Positions 15,405-23,530 of a DNA stretch of 64,000 bases are shown piece after piece. The notes beneath the pieces were generated by a model. That model did not search any database and was not told where the DNA came from. It saw nothing but the letters and a program-made list of their open reading frames with translations. Position 1 is the first letter of the stretch. The number at the start of each line of letters is the position of its first letter. The stretch comes from Halobellus inordinatus (GTDB lineage: Archaea > Halobacteriota > Halobacteria > Halobacteriales > Haloferacaceae): contig NZ_JANHAV010000007.1 of assembly GCF_024464655.1 (NCBI RefSeq), positions 121,082 through 185,081 of the forward strand, read 5' to 3'. The translations under genes and the position numbers were made by a program.

Positions 15405-17351
15405 ATGCAGGAAGCGAACATCCAACACGTCGCGGTACTCGGCGCCGGAAGTATGGGCCACGGCATTGCCGAGGTTGCTGCGATTGCGGGCTACACTGTC
15501 TCTATTCGAGATATCGAGCAGGAGTTCGTCGACGACGGTCTCGACAACATCGAGTGGAGCCTCGGCAAACTCGCGGAGAAAGGACAGATCGACGAATCGG
15601 CTGAGGACGTCTTCGACCGAGTCGAGGGCTTCACCGACCTCGAAGCGGCGGTCGAGAACGCCGACCTCGTCGTCGAGGCGGTGCCCGAACGGATGGAACT
15701 CAAGAAGGACACCTTCGCCGAAGTCGACGAGTACGCCCCCGAAGAAGCGATCCTCGCGAGCAACACTTCGGGACTCTCGATCACCGAGATGGCTAAGGCC
15801 ACCGACCGACCCGAACAGGTCGTCGGGACGCACTATTTCAATCCGCCCGTGCGGATGGACCTCGTCGAAGTCGTCCACGGCGACGCGACCAGCGACGAGA
15901 CCATCGAGCGCGCACACGCCTACGTCGACTCGATCGGCAAGACGGGCATCGACGTCAAGAAGGACGTCCACGGCTTCGTCGTGAACAACGTCCTCGTGCC
16001 GTTTATGGGCGAGGCCGCGTGGATGCTCGACCGCGAGGAGTGCACGATCCAGGAGGCCGACGCTGGGATGGTGTTCAACCGCGGGTACCCGATGGGGCCC
16101 TTCGAACTCAACGACTACGGCGGCATCGATATCGCCTACGACTTCCTCGAAGCTTCCGCGTACGACGTGCCGCCGTCGATCGCCGCGATGGTGGACGACG
16201 AGACGCTCGGCCGCAAGACAGGCACGGGCTTCTACGACTACGAGGACGACGACGGCGTCGACTACGAACCCGGCGACGGCGAGGGCTTCGACACGCTCCG
16301 CATCGAAGCCCGGATGATCAACGAGGCGGCGAAGTTGGTCGGCGACGAGGTGGCGACGCCCGAAGACATCGACCTCGGCGTTCGTCTCGGCGGCCGGTTC
16401 CCGCTGGGGACCTGTCGCGTCGGCGACTCGATCGGGCTCGATACCGTCCTCGACAAACTCCAAGCGCTCTACGAGGAGACCGGTGCCGCGCGATACGAAC
16501 CCGCTGACTACTTGATCGAACTGGTCGAGGCCGGCGAGACTGGCGTCGACGCGGGCGCGGGGTTCTACGATTACACGGGCGAGTACCCCTATCAGTTCCT
16601 GAACGTCGATCTCGACGAGCGGGGCGTGCTCTCGATCGAGTTCGACCGCACCGAGCGGCTCAACGCCTTCAGCGAGGAGATGTTCGCAGAAGTCGGCCAC
16701 GCGCTCGAGGACGCCGACACGGACGAAGTGTCTTGCGTGGTATTCGAGGGCGCCGGCGACCGAGCGTTCTCCGCCGGTGCGGACATCACGGGCTTCACCG
16801 CCAACGCGCCGACCGAGATTATGGACGTCGAGGAATCCATCGAGCGGATCTACGACTTCGATCGACCCACGATCGCCGCGATCGACGGATTCTGTCTCGG
16901 CGGCGGTTTCGAGTTGATGCTCGCCTGTGACCTCCGGCTCGCGACCGAGAACTCCACGTTCGGCAGTCCCGAAGTCGATCTGGGGTTGATCCCGGGTGGC
17001 GGCGGCACCCAACGTCTCACCCGCCTCGTCGGCAAGCCACGCGCGAAGGAGATCATCTTCCGCGGAAACCACTTCGGCGCTGAGCGTGCCGAGGAGTGGG
17101 GAATCATCAACCGCGCCGTTCCGACAGACGAGTTCGACGAGACCGTCGAGGAGTTCGTCGGCGACGTCGCCTCGGGGCCCAAGACGGCGCTGAAAGTCGC
17201 AAAGCAGGTCATCAACGAGGGCGACGACGCCAGTCTCGACGCCGGGCTGAAGATGGAGAGCCAGGGCTTCGGCCTGCTGACGACGACCGACGATATGCTC
17301 GAAGGCGTCCAGGCGTTCAGAAACGACCGCGAACCGAACTTCGAGGACTGA
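15405..17351 (+). CDS. 3-hydroxyacyl-CoA dehydrogenase / enoyl-CoA hydratase fusion
   Basis: This 648-residue bifunctional beta-oxidation enzyme has a Rossmann NAD site GAGSMGHGIAEVA near residue 12. Next come the HCDH motif HYFNPPVRMDLVEVV (around residue 144), two C-terminal dehydrogenase domains (around residues 185-280 and 295-385), and a crotonase domain from about residue 395. In the crotonase part, AGADITGF supplies the oxyanion hole and both hydratase glutamates appear conserved (GGGFELMLACD; SPEVDLGLIPGGGGTQRL). It should convert 2-enoyl-CoA to 3-ketoacyl-CoA. The domain order is opposite to bacterial FadB, as is usual in haloarchaea. It is the first gene of an operon with thiolase and DUF35 (3-bp gap, then 4-bp overlap). 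Confidence 0.9.
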   Translation: MQEANIQHVAVLGAGSMGHGIAEVAAIAGYTVSIRDIEQEFVDDGLDNIEWSLGKLAEKGQIDESAEDVFDRVEGFTDLEAAVENADLVVEAVPERMELKKDTFAEVDEYAPEEAILASNTSGLSITEMAKATDRPEQVVGTHYFNPPVRMDLVEVVHGDATSDETIERAHAYVDSIGKTGIDVKKDVHGFVVNNVLVPFMGEAAWMLDREECTIQEADAGMVFNRGYPMGPFELNDYGGIDIAYDFLEASAYDVPPSIAAMVDDETLGRKTGTGFYDYEDDDGVDYEPGDGEGFDTLRIEARMINEAAKLVGDEVATPEDIDLGVRLGGRFPLGTCRVGDSIGLDTVLDKLQALYEETGAARYEPADYLIELVEAGETGVDAGAGFYDYTGEYPYQFLNVDLDERGVLSIEFDRTERLNAFSEEMFAEVGHALEDADTDEVSCVVFEGAGDRAFSAGADITGFTANAPTEIMDVEESIERIYDFDRPTIAAIDGFCLGGGFELMLACDLRLATENSTFGSPEVDLGLIPGGGGTQRLTRLVGKPRAKEIIFRGNHFGAERAEEWGIINRAVPTDEFDETVEEFVGDVASGPKTALKVAKQVINEGDDASLDAGLKMESQGFGLLTTTDDMLEGVQAFRNDREPNFED

Positions 17352-17354
17352 GAA

Positions 17355-18551
17355 ATGCCACACAATGCAGCCATCGTCGGCGGCGGGCTCACCGAATGGG
17401 GCGAGCGCGACGCCACGTGGAAGGATCTCGCACAGGAAGCCGGCAAAGCGACGTTCGACGACGTCGACGGGATTGAGCCCGCAGACGTCGAGGGGCTGTT
17501 CGTCGGAGCGGTGCAACCCGAACGGTTCGCGTTCCAGAGCCACGTCGCGCCGATGGTCGCCGAACTACTCGGCATCGACGTGAACGGGATGTTAGCCCGC
17601 ACCGAACTCGCCTGCGCGAGCGGGCAGGCCGCACTCCGCTACGCCTGGCTGGCTATCGCCGCCGGCCAACTCGACGTCGCGCTTGTGCTCGGCGTCGAGA
17701 AGATGAACATCGACCGCGAGCATATGCCGGAGATCCAGTCGAATATGACGAACGTGCTCGACCGGGAGTTCGACGGCGTCAACGGCCTCAACGGACCGTC
17801 GTACTTCGCCCAGTACGCCCAGCGGCATATGGAAGAACACGGGACGACCCAGGAACAACTCGCGATGGTGAGCGCGAAGAACAAGAGTCTCGCCGCCGAG
17901 ACCGACTTCGCACACTACCGAGAGCACGTGGACGTCGACGACGTCCTCGATTCGTACCCCATCGCCCCGCCGCTCCGTCTGCTCGACTGCAGCGGTATCA
18001 CCGACGGCGCTGCGGGCGTGCTCGTCGTCAGCGAGGAGAAGGCCGCGGAACTGGGCGTCGAGACGGCTGCCTACATCACCGGCAGCGGTCAGTCGTGTAT
18101 GGCGAGCAACTCCGTCAACAACATCCCGTCGATGACGACGTGGCCGCAGGCTCGAGAGGCCTCCCAGCAGGCCTACGAGCAGGCCGGGATCGAGGACCCG
18201 CTTGAGGAGATCGACGTCGCGGAGGTCCACGACTGCTTCTCGATCAGTGAGATCATCGAGTACGAACAACTCGGGTTCGCCGAGGAGGGCGAAGGCGGAC
18301 AGTTCATCGAGGACGGGCGCAGCGAACTCGACGGCGACGTCGCGGTCAATCCGCGCGGCGGTCTTCTCGGGTGCGGGCATCCGCTCGGTGCGACCGGTGT
18401 CTGCCAGGCGCTGGAGGTGTACCGACAGTTCGCCGGCGACGTGTCCAGTGCCCGGCAGGTGCCCGACGATCCGGAGACCGGACTCATTCACAATCTGAGC
18501 GGCAGCGCCTCAGTGCACAGCGTGATGACTCTCGCGAGGGACCCACAATGA
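17355..18551 (+). CDS. Thiolase (SCP-x-like acetyl-CoA acyltransferase)
   Basis: This is a 398-residue thiolase-fold enzyme. The nucleophilic Cys is in ARTELACASGQAALRYAW (about residue 80-90). The distal motif GCGHPLGATGVCQALE and the HDCFSISEIIEYEQLG motif place it in the SCP-x/archaeal group that works with a DUF35 partner. It would cleave 3-ketoacyl-CoA with CoA to acetyl-CoA and a shortened acyl-CoA, completing the cycle begun by the upstream fusion. It could also act on a beta-keto acyl-CoA from ketone carboxylation (inference). It begins 3 bp after the fusion gene and overlaps the DUF35 gene by 4 bp. Confidence 0.9.
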   Translation: MPHNAAIVGGGLTEWGERDATWKDLAQEAGKATFDDVDGIEPADVEGLFVGAVQPERFAFQSHVAPMVAELLGIDVNGMLARTELACASGQAALRYAWLAIAAGQLDVALVLGVEKMNIDREHMPEIQSNMTNVLDREFDGVNGLNGPSYFAQYAQRHMEEHGTTQEQLAMVSAKNKSLAAETDFAHYREHVDVDDVLDSYPIAPPLRLLDCSGITDGAAGVLVVSEEKAAELGVETAAYITGSGQSCMASNSVNNIPSMTTWPQAREASQQAYEQAGIEDPLEEIDVAEVHDCFSISEIIEYEQLGFAEEGEGGQFIEDGRSELDGDVAVNPRGGLLGCGHPLGATGVCQALEVYRQFAGDVSSARQVPDDPETGLIHNLSGSASVHSVMTLARDPQ

Positions 18552-19099
18552 CTCGACCCGACCACACCGGCCCGAAAGACGCAGACGCCCCGACCGACGA
18601 CCTCCTCCGTACGGACGGCGGTGAGCACAGCGACCCGCCACGCGGAACGATCACCCTTCCGGACGAAGTCGAACTCCCGCGGCTGCTCGACTTCTACGAT
18701 CTCCAGGACCCAGAACACACCCGGATCCACGAGTTCTACGACAACCTCCGTGCGGGATCGCTCACGACGACACAGTGCACCGACTGCGACGCGATTCACT
18801 TCCCGCCGCGCGTCGTCTGTCCGGAGTGTCTGAGCGACGACCTCACGTACACTGACCTGCCGCACGAGGGGACGCTCACCTCGTTCACCGAGGTCCGAGG
18901 GACCGCGGCTATCGGGATGAGCGACGACCCGCCGTTCGTCGTCGGCGTGGTCGATCTGGGACCTGTCAGGCTCTCTGCGCGGGTCGACAACGCCACCTAC
19001 GACGAACTGGAGACGGGTGATGCCGTCCAACTGAAGGTGATGGACATCGACGGACCGACCGAGCAGGACCGCGTCTTCTACCGATTCGAGCCTCTCTGA
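18548..19099 (+). CDS. Zn-ribbon/OB-fold (DUF35) thiolase partner
   Basis: This is a 183-residue protein. After a polar N-terminus and an N-terminal helix (PEHTRIHEFYDNLRAG), a zinc ribbon is formed by Cys77, Cys80, Cys91 and Cys94 (CTDC...CPEC). An OB-fold with LTSFTEVRGTAAIGMSDDPP and VQLKVMDIDG follows. DUF35 proteins bind archaeal thiolases and bring CoA intermediates between active sites, as in the thiolase/HMG-CoA synthase complex. The start at 18548 overlaps the thiolase stop (ATGA), which argues for a fixed-ratio complex. It is the last gene of the operon and is convergent with the acyl-CoA ligase, with an 80-bp palindrome between them. Confidence 0.88.
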   Translation: MTRPDHTGPKDADAPTDDLLRTDGGEHSDPPRGTITLPDEVELPRLLDFYDLQDPEHTRIHEFYDNLRAGSLTTTQCTDCDAIHFPPRVVCPECLSDDLTYTDLPHEGTLTSFTEVRGTAAIGMSDDPPFVVGVVDLGPVRLSARVDNATYDELETGDAVQLKVMDIDGPTEQDRVFYRFEPL

Positions 19100-19160
19100 A
19101 AACAGTTCGCGACGGCGGTTTTCCGTTCGTTATCGGAGACGCGTCGCTCCGAGCGCCGTC

Positions 19161-19240
19161 AAAGGGCTTATCGTAAGTCCGCATAGATGTCTCGCCGGAC
19201 GGTACGGCGAGACTCTCCGAACAGTTACGATAATCCCTAT
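19161..19240. repeat. 80-bp palindromic element, copy A
   Basis: The ends AAAGGGCTTATCGTAA and TTACGATAATCCCTAT are inverted copies with two mismatches. The centre has a second hairpin (CTCGCCG / CGGCGAG). It is homologous to 30699-30778 and 47527-47606 but with its asymmetric inner part in the opposite orientation. The right flank is CAGTTG. The last base of the element is the first base of the stop codon (TGA, minus strand) of the ligase gene at 19240. It separates two convergent genes and could end transcription in both directions. Confidence 0.75.
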
Positions 19241-20838
19241 CAGTTGACGTCGCGCTCGGCGTCGTCCCAGTGTTCCGCTCGCAGTTCGTACTTCTGGATC
19301 TTCCCCGTCGAGGTCTGCGGGAGCTCTTCGCGGAACTCGACGCTCGTCGGGCACTTGTAGTGGGCCAACTTCTCGCGGCAGAACTCGATCAACTCCTCCT
19401 CCGTGAGGTCTGACCCCTCGCGCGTAACGACGAGCGCCTTCGGCGTCTCGCCCCACTTCTCGTGTGGGACGCCGATGACAGCGGCGACCTTCACGTCGGG
19501 GTGATCGAAGATGGTGTCTTGCACCTCGATGCTGGAGATGTTCTCGCCGCCCGAGATGATAATGTCCTTCTTTCGATCGACGATCGTGAGCATCCGGTTT
19601 TCGTCCATCGTGGCGATGTCGCCCGTGTGGAACCAGCCGTCGACCCGGTCGTGGAAGGCCTGCTCTGTCTGTTCGGGCTTGTTCCAGTAACGATCGAGGA
19701 CCTGATTCCCGCGGGCGACGACCTCGCCTTTGGTCTGGTCGTCGAGGGGGACGTCTTCGCCGTCCTCGTCGACGACACGGATCTCCGTGTTGAGCGTCGC
19801 GAACCCGGGTTTGTTGATGATGTCGTACTTGTTCCCCTGTTCGATCTTCCGTTTCGAGTTACTCGTGGTGATGAGCGGCCCCGTCTCGGTCGCCCCGTAG
19901 GCGTGGATGATCCGCCAGCCGAGTTCGTCTTCGGTCCGCTTGATCGTCCGTTTCGGCGGGGGACTGGCAGCGGTTTCGACGCGGACGGGCATCTCGCCGG
20001 TCGTCGGGACGTCCGCTTCCTCGTGGTATTCGAGCAGCATATTGAGGACCGTCGGGGCGCCGCCGAGATACGAGACGTCGTAGTCGTAGATCCGCTCGAA
20101 CACGGTCGCGGGGTCGAAGTCCCGGAGTATCACGTGCTTTCCACCGATGCCGGTCAGCCCGTAGATGTGGCCCCAGCCGTTGATGTGGAACATCGGCGAG
20201 GTCCAAAGCAGCGTGTCGTTGTCCTCGAACTCCACGTGATGGGCGTGAATCATCGCGTGGTAGTGCTGGATGCGGTGGGTGTGGACGACGCCCTTCGGAT
20301 CGCCGGTCGTCCCGCTCGTGTAGAGGATCGTCGCGTCGTCGTCCTCGCTGATGTCCGGCCGTTCGGGTTGTGCGGGCGACGCGTCACTGAGGACGTTCTC
20401 GTAGTCGTCCCAGTCGCCCTCGACGCGGTCGGCGTCGTATGCGATCCACTGCGAGACGCTTGTCTCGCCGCCCTCTTTCAGGTGCTGGAGCTTTTCGGCG
20501 TACTCGTAATCGGCGATCAGCACGCTCGGCTCGCAGTCACCCAGTAGGTAATCGTACTCTCCGGGTTGGAGGCGGAAGTTCAGCGGGACGAACAGCGCGC
20601 CCAGTTGCATCGTCGCGTAGAGCGTCTCGATGAAGTAATGCGAGTTGGGCGAGAGCAACGCGACCCGATCCCCCTTTTCGACGCCCCACTCGCGGAGCGC
20701 GTTCGAGAGCCGATTGACTCGCGCTCCGAGTTCGCCGTAAGTGAACTCGGTCCCGTCGTCTGCGATGACCCCGACATCGTCGCCGTAGAGTTCCGTCGCC
20801 CTGTCCAAGAAGTCAGTCGTGAGTAGTGGCCTGTGCAT
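19240..20838 (-). CDS. Acyl-CoA ligase (AMP-forming, long-chain type)
   Basis: This is a 532-residue ANL-superfamily ligase. It has the P-loop YTSGTTGDPKGVVHTH (about residue 170), the A5-like motif YGATETGPLIT, the hinge DGWFHTGDIATMDENRML and the C-terminal catalytic Lys region TSTGKIQKYELR. It would activate a fatty or other carboxylic acid to acyl-CoA with ATP. This feeds the dehydrogenase/hydratase and thiolase encoded convergently just upstream. Its stop codon forms at the edge of the 80-bp palindrome: the gene ends AAC-TGA and the element continues with TAG, giving two stops in a row. Its promoter region (20939-21008) is AT-rich. Confidence 0.9.
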   Translation of the reverse strand: MHRPLLTTDFLDRATELYGDDVGVIADDGTEFTYGELGARVNRLSNALREWGVEKGDRVALLSPNSHYFIETLYATMQLGALFVPLNFRLQPGEYDYLLGDCEPSVLIADYEYAEKLQHLKEGGETSVSQWIAYDADRVEGDWDDYENVLSDASPAQPERPDISEDDDATILYTSGTTGDPKGVVHTHRIQHYHAMIHAHHVEFEDNDTLLWTSPMFHINGWGHIYGLTGIGGKHVILRDFDPATVFERIYDYDVSYLGGAPTVLNMLLEYHEEADVPTTGEMPVRVETAASPPPKRTIKRTEDELGWRIIHAYGATETGPLITTSNSKRKIEQGNKYDIINKPGFATLNTEIRVVDEDGEDVPLDDQTKGEVVARGNQVLDRYWNKPEQTEQAFHDRVDGWFHTGDIATMDENRMLTIVDRKKDIIISGGENISSIEVQDTIFDHPDVKVAAVIGVPHEKWGETPKALVVTREGSDLTEEELIEFCREKLAHYKCPTSVEFREELPQTSTGKIQKYELRAEHWDDAERDVN

Positions 20839-21127
20839 TGGTTTCGTTCCATTTAGCAGGTCACACCAGTGCGTCGCTGGCGGGGAGACTCCGCTCGTCT
20901 TGCGGTCTGCGCACCCGACGACCGCCCTGGTATGGCATCACAGATCAATAATTTACATTAGTATATAATAGTTCCCCAAAAATTACCATTATATACGAAA
21001 TCAGTGAATGGAGACAACTTGGTTATCAAGTCCGGGTCAGACTCTCGATGTCTGCCGCACCTCTCCCGTCACTGGCCGCCCACCGCTCCCGTACGTCGAT
21101 TCCAGACGCTGACTCGACTCGCCCGCG

Positions 21128-21976
21128 TCAGGTTTGTGTCTCGGTCCGTTCGAGGCTGGTCTGTCTCCCCAACGTCGCCTCGAATCTGTCTGCGAGGTCT
21201 TCGAGGGACCAGCCGCCGTCCTCGAACGCGATCCGTTCGATCTCCGGGTTCGAGCGCAGCCCGACGCCGTCGCCCGCCGCTTCGACGGTACAGCCGGTGA
21301 CGCCCGCGGCCGCCTCACTCAGTAGAAACGCCGCGACCGGCGCGACGTTCTCCGGGGGGTACTCCGCCGCGTCGAGAAACGCTTCGGTCATCTGCGTATG
21401 CGCGATCGGAACCAACGCGTTCACGCGAACGTCGTACCGCTGTAGTTCGATCGCGGCCGTGCGGGTCAGCCCGAGCACCCCTGCTTTCGCCGCCGAGTAG
21501 TTCGCCTGTCCGCTGTTGCCGAACGCTGACGGGCTCGCCACTGTCAGAAACGAGCGACCTGTTGATCGGGCTTCGGCCGCCTCTTTCCACCGGCGCGCGG
21601 CACTCCGGAGGAGATTGAAGTGACCGCGGAGGTGGACGTCGATCACCTGGTCCCACTTGGATTCGGTCATCTCGGTGAGATACGAATCACGGAGGATGCC
21701 GGCGAAGTTGACGACGCCGTCGAGTCGACCGTGTTTGGTGACGGTGTCGTCGATCAACTCCTCGGCGTATTCCATCTCCGTGACGTCCCCGAGGTGGGCC
21801 GTCGCGGATCCTGTTCTCCCTTCTAGTTCCTCCTGCAGAGTGACGGCATCGGATTCGCCCTCTCCCCCTAGGTCGTTGAGGACGACGGTCGCGCCGTGAG
21901 AGGTTAACTCTCGCGCGGTCGCTCGCCCGAGCCCGCCCCTGCTCCCTGTTACGATGTAAACTTCATTTTTAAGCAT
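21128..21976 (-). CDS. SDR-family dehydrogenase (FabG/MFE-2-like)
   Basis: This 282-residue short-chain dehydrogenase has TGSRGGLG (residues 8-15), VNFAGILRD (NNAG equivalent) and an intact catalytic YSAAK. The C-terminal extension (SNPEIERIAFEDGGWSLEDL onward) beyond the fold resembles multifunctional-enzyme type 2 dehydrogenases more than plain FabG. It probably reduces a 3-keto thioester or oxidises its hydroxy form, in keeping with the neighbouring fatty-acid-type genes. The start is set at 21976 (MLKNEVYIVTG); the 18 residues upstream are not SDR-like. It is followed on the same strand by the acyl-CoA ligase, 289 bp away. Confidence 0.82.
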   Translation of the reverse strand: MLKNEVYIVTGSRGGLGRATARELTSHGATVVLNDLGGEGESDAVTLQEELEGRTGSATAHLGDVTEMEYAEELIDDTVTKHGRLDGVVNFAGILRDSYLTEMTESKWDQVIDVHLRGHFNLLRSAARRWKEAAEARSTGRSFLTVASPSAFGNSGQANYSAAKAGVLGLTRTAAIELQRYDVRVNALVPIAHTQMTEAFLDAAEYPPENVAPVAAFLLSEAAAGVTGCTVEAAGDGVGLRSNPEIERIAFEDGGWSLEDLADRFEATLGRQTSLERTETQT

Positions 21977-22060
21977 CTTTTTTCGATGTGAGATACGAGG
22001 CCACAATATTCTATCGACGGGATACAACACAGGCGGCGCAGTGAGTTCGTCGCCAGCGAA

Positions 22061-23299
22061 TCACGTCGCCTGCGGCTCGGGTGCGCGCCACGCGAGCACG
22101 GTTCCGGCTCCCGCGAGTGCGCCCGCGAGAAGGAACGCCGCGTCGAAGCCCGCGGCGTCGACGACGGCACCACCGACGATCGGAGCCAGAAACGCCCCAG
22201 CGAGACCGATGCTCGTCTGAAATGCGACGGCCGTCGCGGCAACGCGCGGATCGACCACCTCGCGCACGTAGGTAAACGAGAGCCCGAGCGTGAGCTGGAT
22301 CGCAAAGCCCGAAAGCAGCAGGACGCCGACGAGCAGTGGGACCGATCCCAGGTACGCGAAGAGCAACACGAGCGGCGCAGCGAGGCCGAACGAACCCAGC
22401 AGGACCGGCTGTCGCCGCCCGTCGAAGACGCGGTCCGAGAGGAGACCGCTGCTGATTCGCGAAACGACGCCAATGCCGGGGAACACGGCCAGGAGGATGC
22501 CACTCACCGCCAGTGAAAGCCCGATCTCCTGGGTGAGATACGACGACCCCCAACTGTTGATGAAGAGATACAGCGCGTAGCTGAGAAAGCCGAGCGTCGC
22601 GACGAGCCAGACGGTCTGGTCGCGGAGAACGGTCCCGAACTCCCCCAGCGTGGGGGCGTCGCCGTCGCGACCGCCGAGCCCGCGACTCGTCGGCCAAAAT
22701 ATGAGCAAGCCGACGAGCGCGACGCCGGTGAACGCGACAAATATAGCTGGCCAGCCGAACCGCGCGGCGATGATTGGCCCCGTTCCCTGCCCGATCGCGA
22801 AGCCGACCGGACCGCTCGCGGTGAAGATACCGACTGCCGTCGCGAGGTGGTCGCCGGTCACTGCGCGGCTCACGATATCGATGCCCGCGTTCCAGACGAC
22901 CACGTACGCGATGCCACCGACTGCACGCGAGGCGATCACCGACCGGTAGCTCCCTCCTCGCCCGCCGATCCATCCCCAGATGCCGGCCGCGAACAACACG
23001 AACACGGCGGTCACCATCACACGTCGTGAGTCCGTTCGATCCAAGAGGGCACCGGCTGGCAGACTCGCAACCACGGCGGTCCCGAACATTACGCTCACCA
23101 GGAGTCCGGCGATCGCCGGCCCGATGTTCAGGGACTCACGGATCAGCGGAGTGACGCTCGCTGGGACGATTTCGTAGGCCGCCAGTCCCACCGAAATCAG
23201 ACTCGCGCCCGCGACGAGACCGTACGTCGTCCAGTCCCGTCCCGACGCTCGCCCCGACCGATCTCGGTCTGATCGGCCGTCACTCCGTTCGGTAGCCAT
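22061..23299 (-). CDS. MFS permease
   Basis: This is a 412-residue permease with twelve predicted helices. The loop motif GALLDRTDSRRVMVTA follows helix 2 and a second copy, GLLSDRVFDGRRQPVLLGS, follows helix 8. The start at 23299 (MATERSDGRS) is chosen because the upstream 31 residues are Cys/Asn-rich and unrelated to the family. It lies 84 bp upstream of the SDR at 21128 on the same strand, so the two are likely co-transcribed. The substrate is unknown; an organic acid is plausible from context. Confidence 0.8.
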   Translation of the reverse strand: MATERSDGRSDRDRSGRASGRDWTTYGLVAGASLISVGLAAYEIVPASVTPLIRESLNIGPAIAGLLVSVMFGTAVVASLPAGALLDRTDSRRVMVTAVFVLFAAGIWGWIGGRGGSYRSVIASRAVGGIAYVVVWNAGIDIVSRAVTGDHLATAVGIFTASGPVGFAIGQGTGPIIAARFGWPAIFVAFTGVALVGLLIFWPTSRGLGGRDGDAPTLGEFGTVLRDQTVWLVATLGFLSYALYLFINSWGSSYLTQEIGLSLAVSGILLAVFPGIGVVSRISSGLLSDRVFDGRRQPVLLGSFGLAAPLVLLFAYLGSVPLLVGVLLLSGFAIQLTLGLSFTYVREVVDPRVAATAVAFQTSIGLAGAFLAPIVGGAVVDAAGFDAAFLLAGALAGAGTVLAWRAPEPQAT

Positions 23300-23395
23300 C
23301 AGTGCTCGGACGTGTTCGTCAGTTGTATAGAAAGCAGTGGTGTCGGCTCCGTCTGCCGGGACATTGTTACTACACGACCGGAGCATCCACAACCA

Positions 23396-23530
23396 TTGAC
23401 CTCCTCCTCCGCGTGAACGCGGAGGAATCCCGCCACGGGATTTCAGGCCCAGCGTTGTGGCCTGTTGGTTTCAAGACGCATACGGTCCACGCGTCACTTG
23501 CTGGGTTTCAGCATCCGCGTGGCTGTCTTG
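23396..23530 (-). ncRNA. Candidate omega (reRNA) guide RNA of TnpB
   Basis: TnpB proteins use an RNA made from the 3' end of tnpB plus the right end, with the guide taken from flanking DNA. Here about 75 noncoding bases after the tnpB stop are conserved with the second element, including a stable 8-bp hairpin and CCACGGGATTTCAGG-like sequence. The last 60 coding bases are conserved too. The guide would be transcribed from DNA just below 23396. The 5' limit given is approximate; no transcription evidence is available. Confidence 0.45.
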
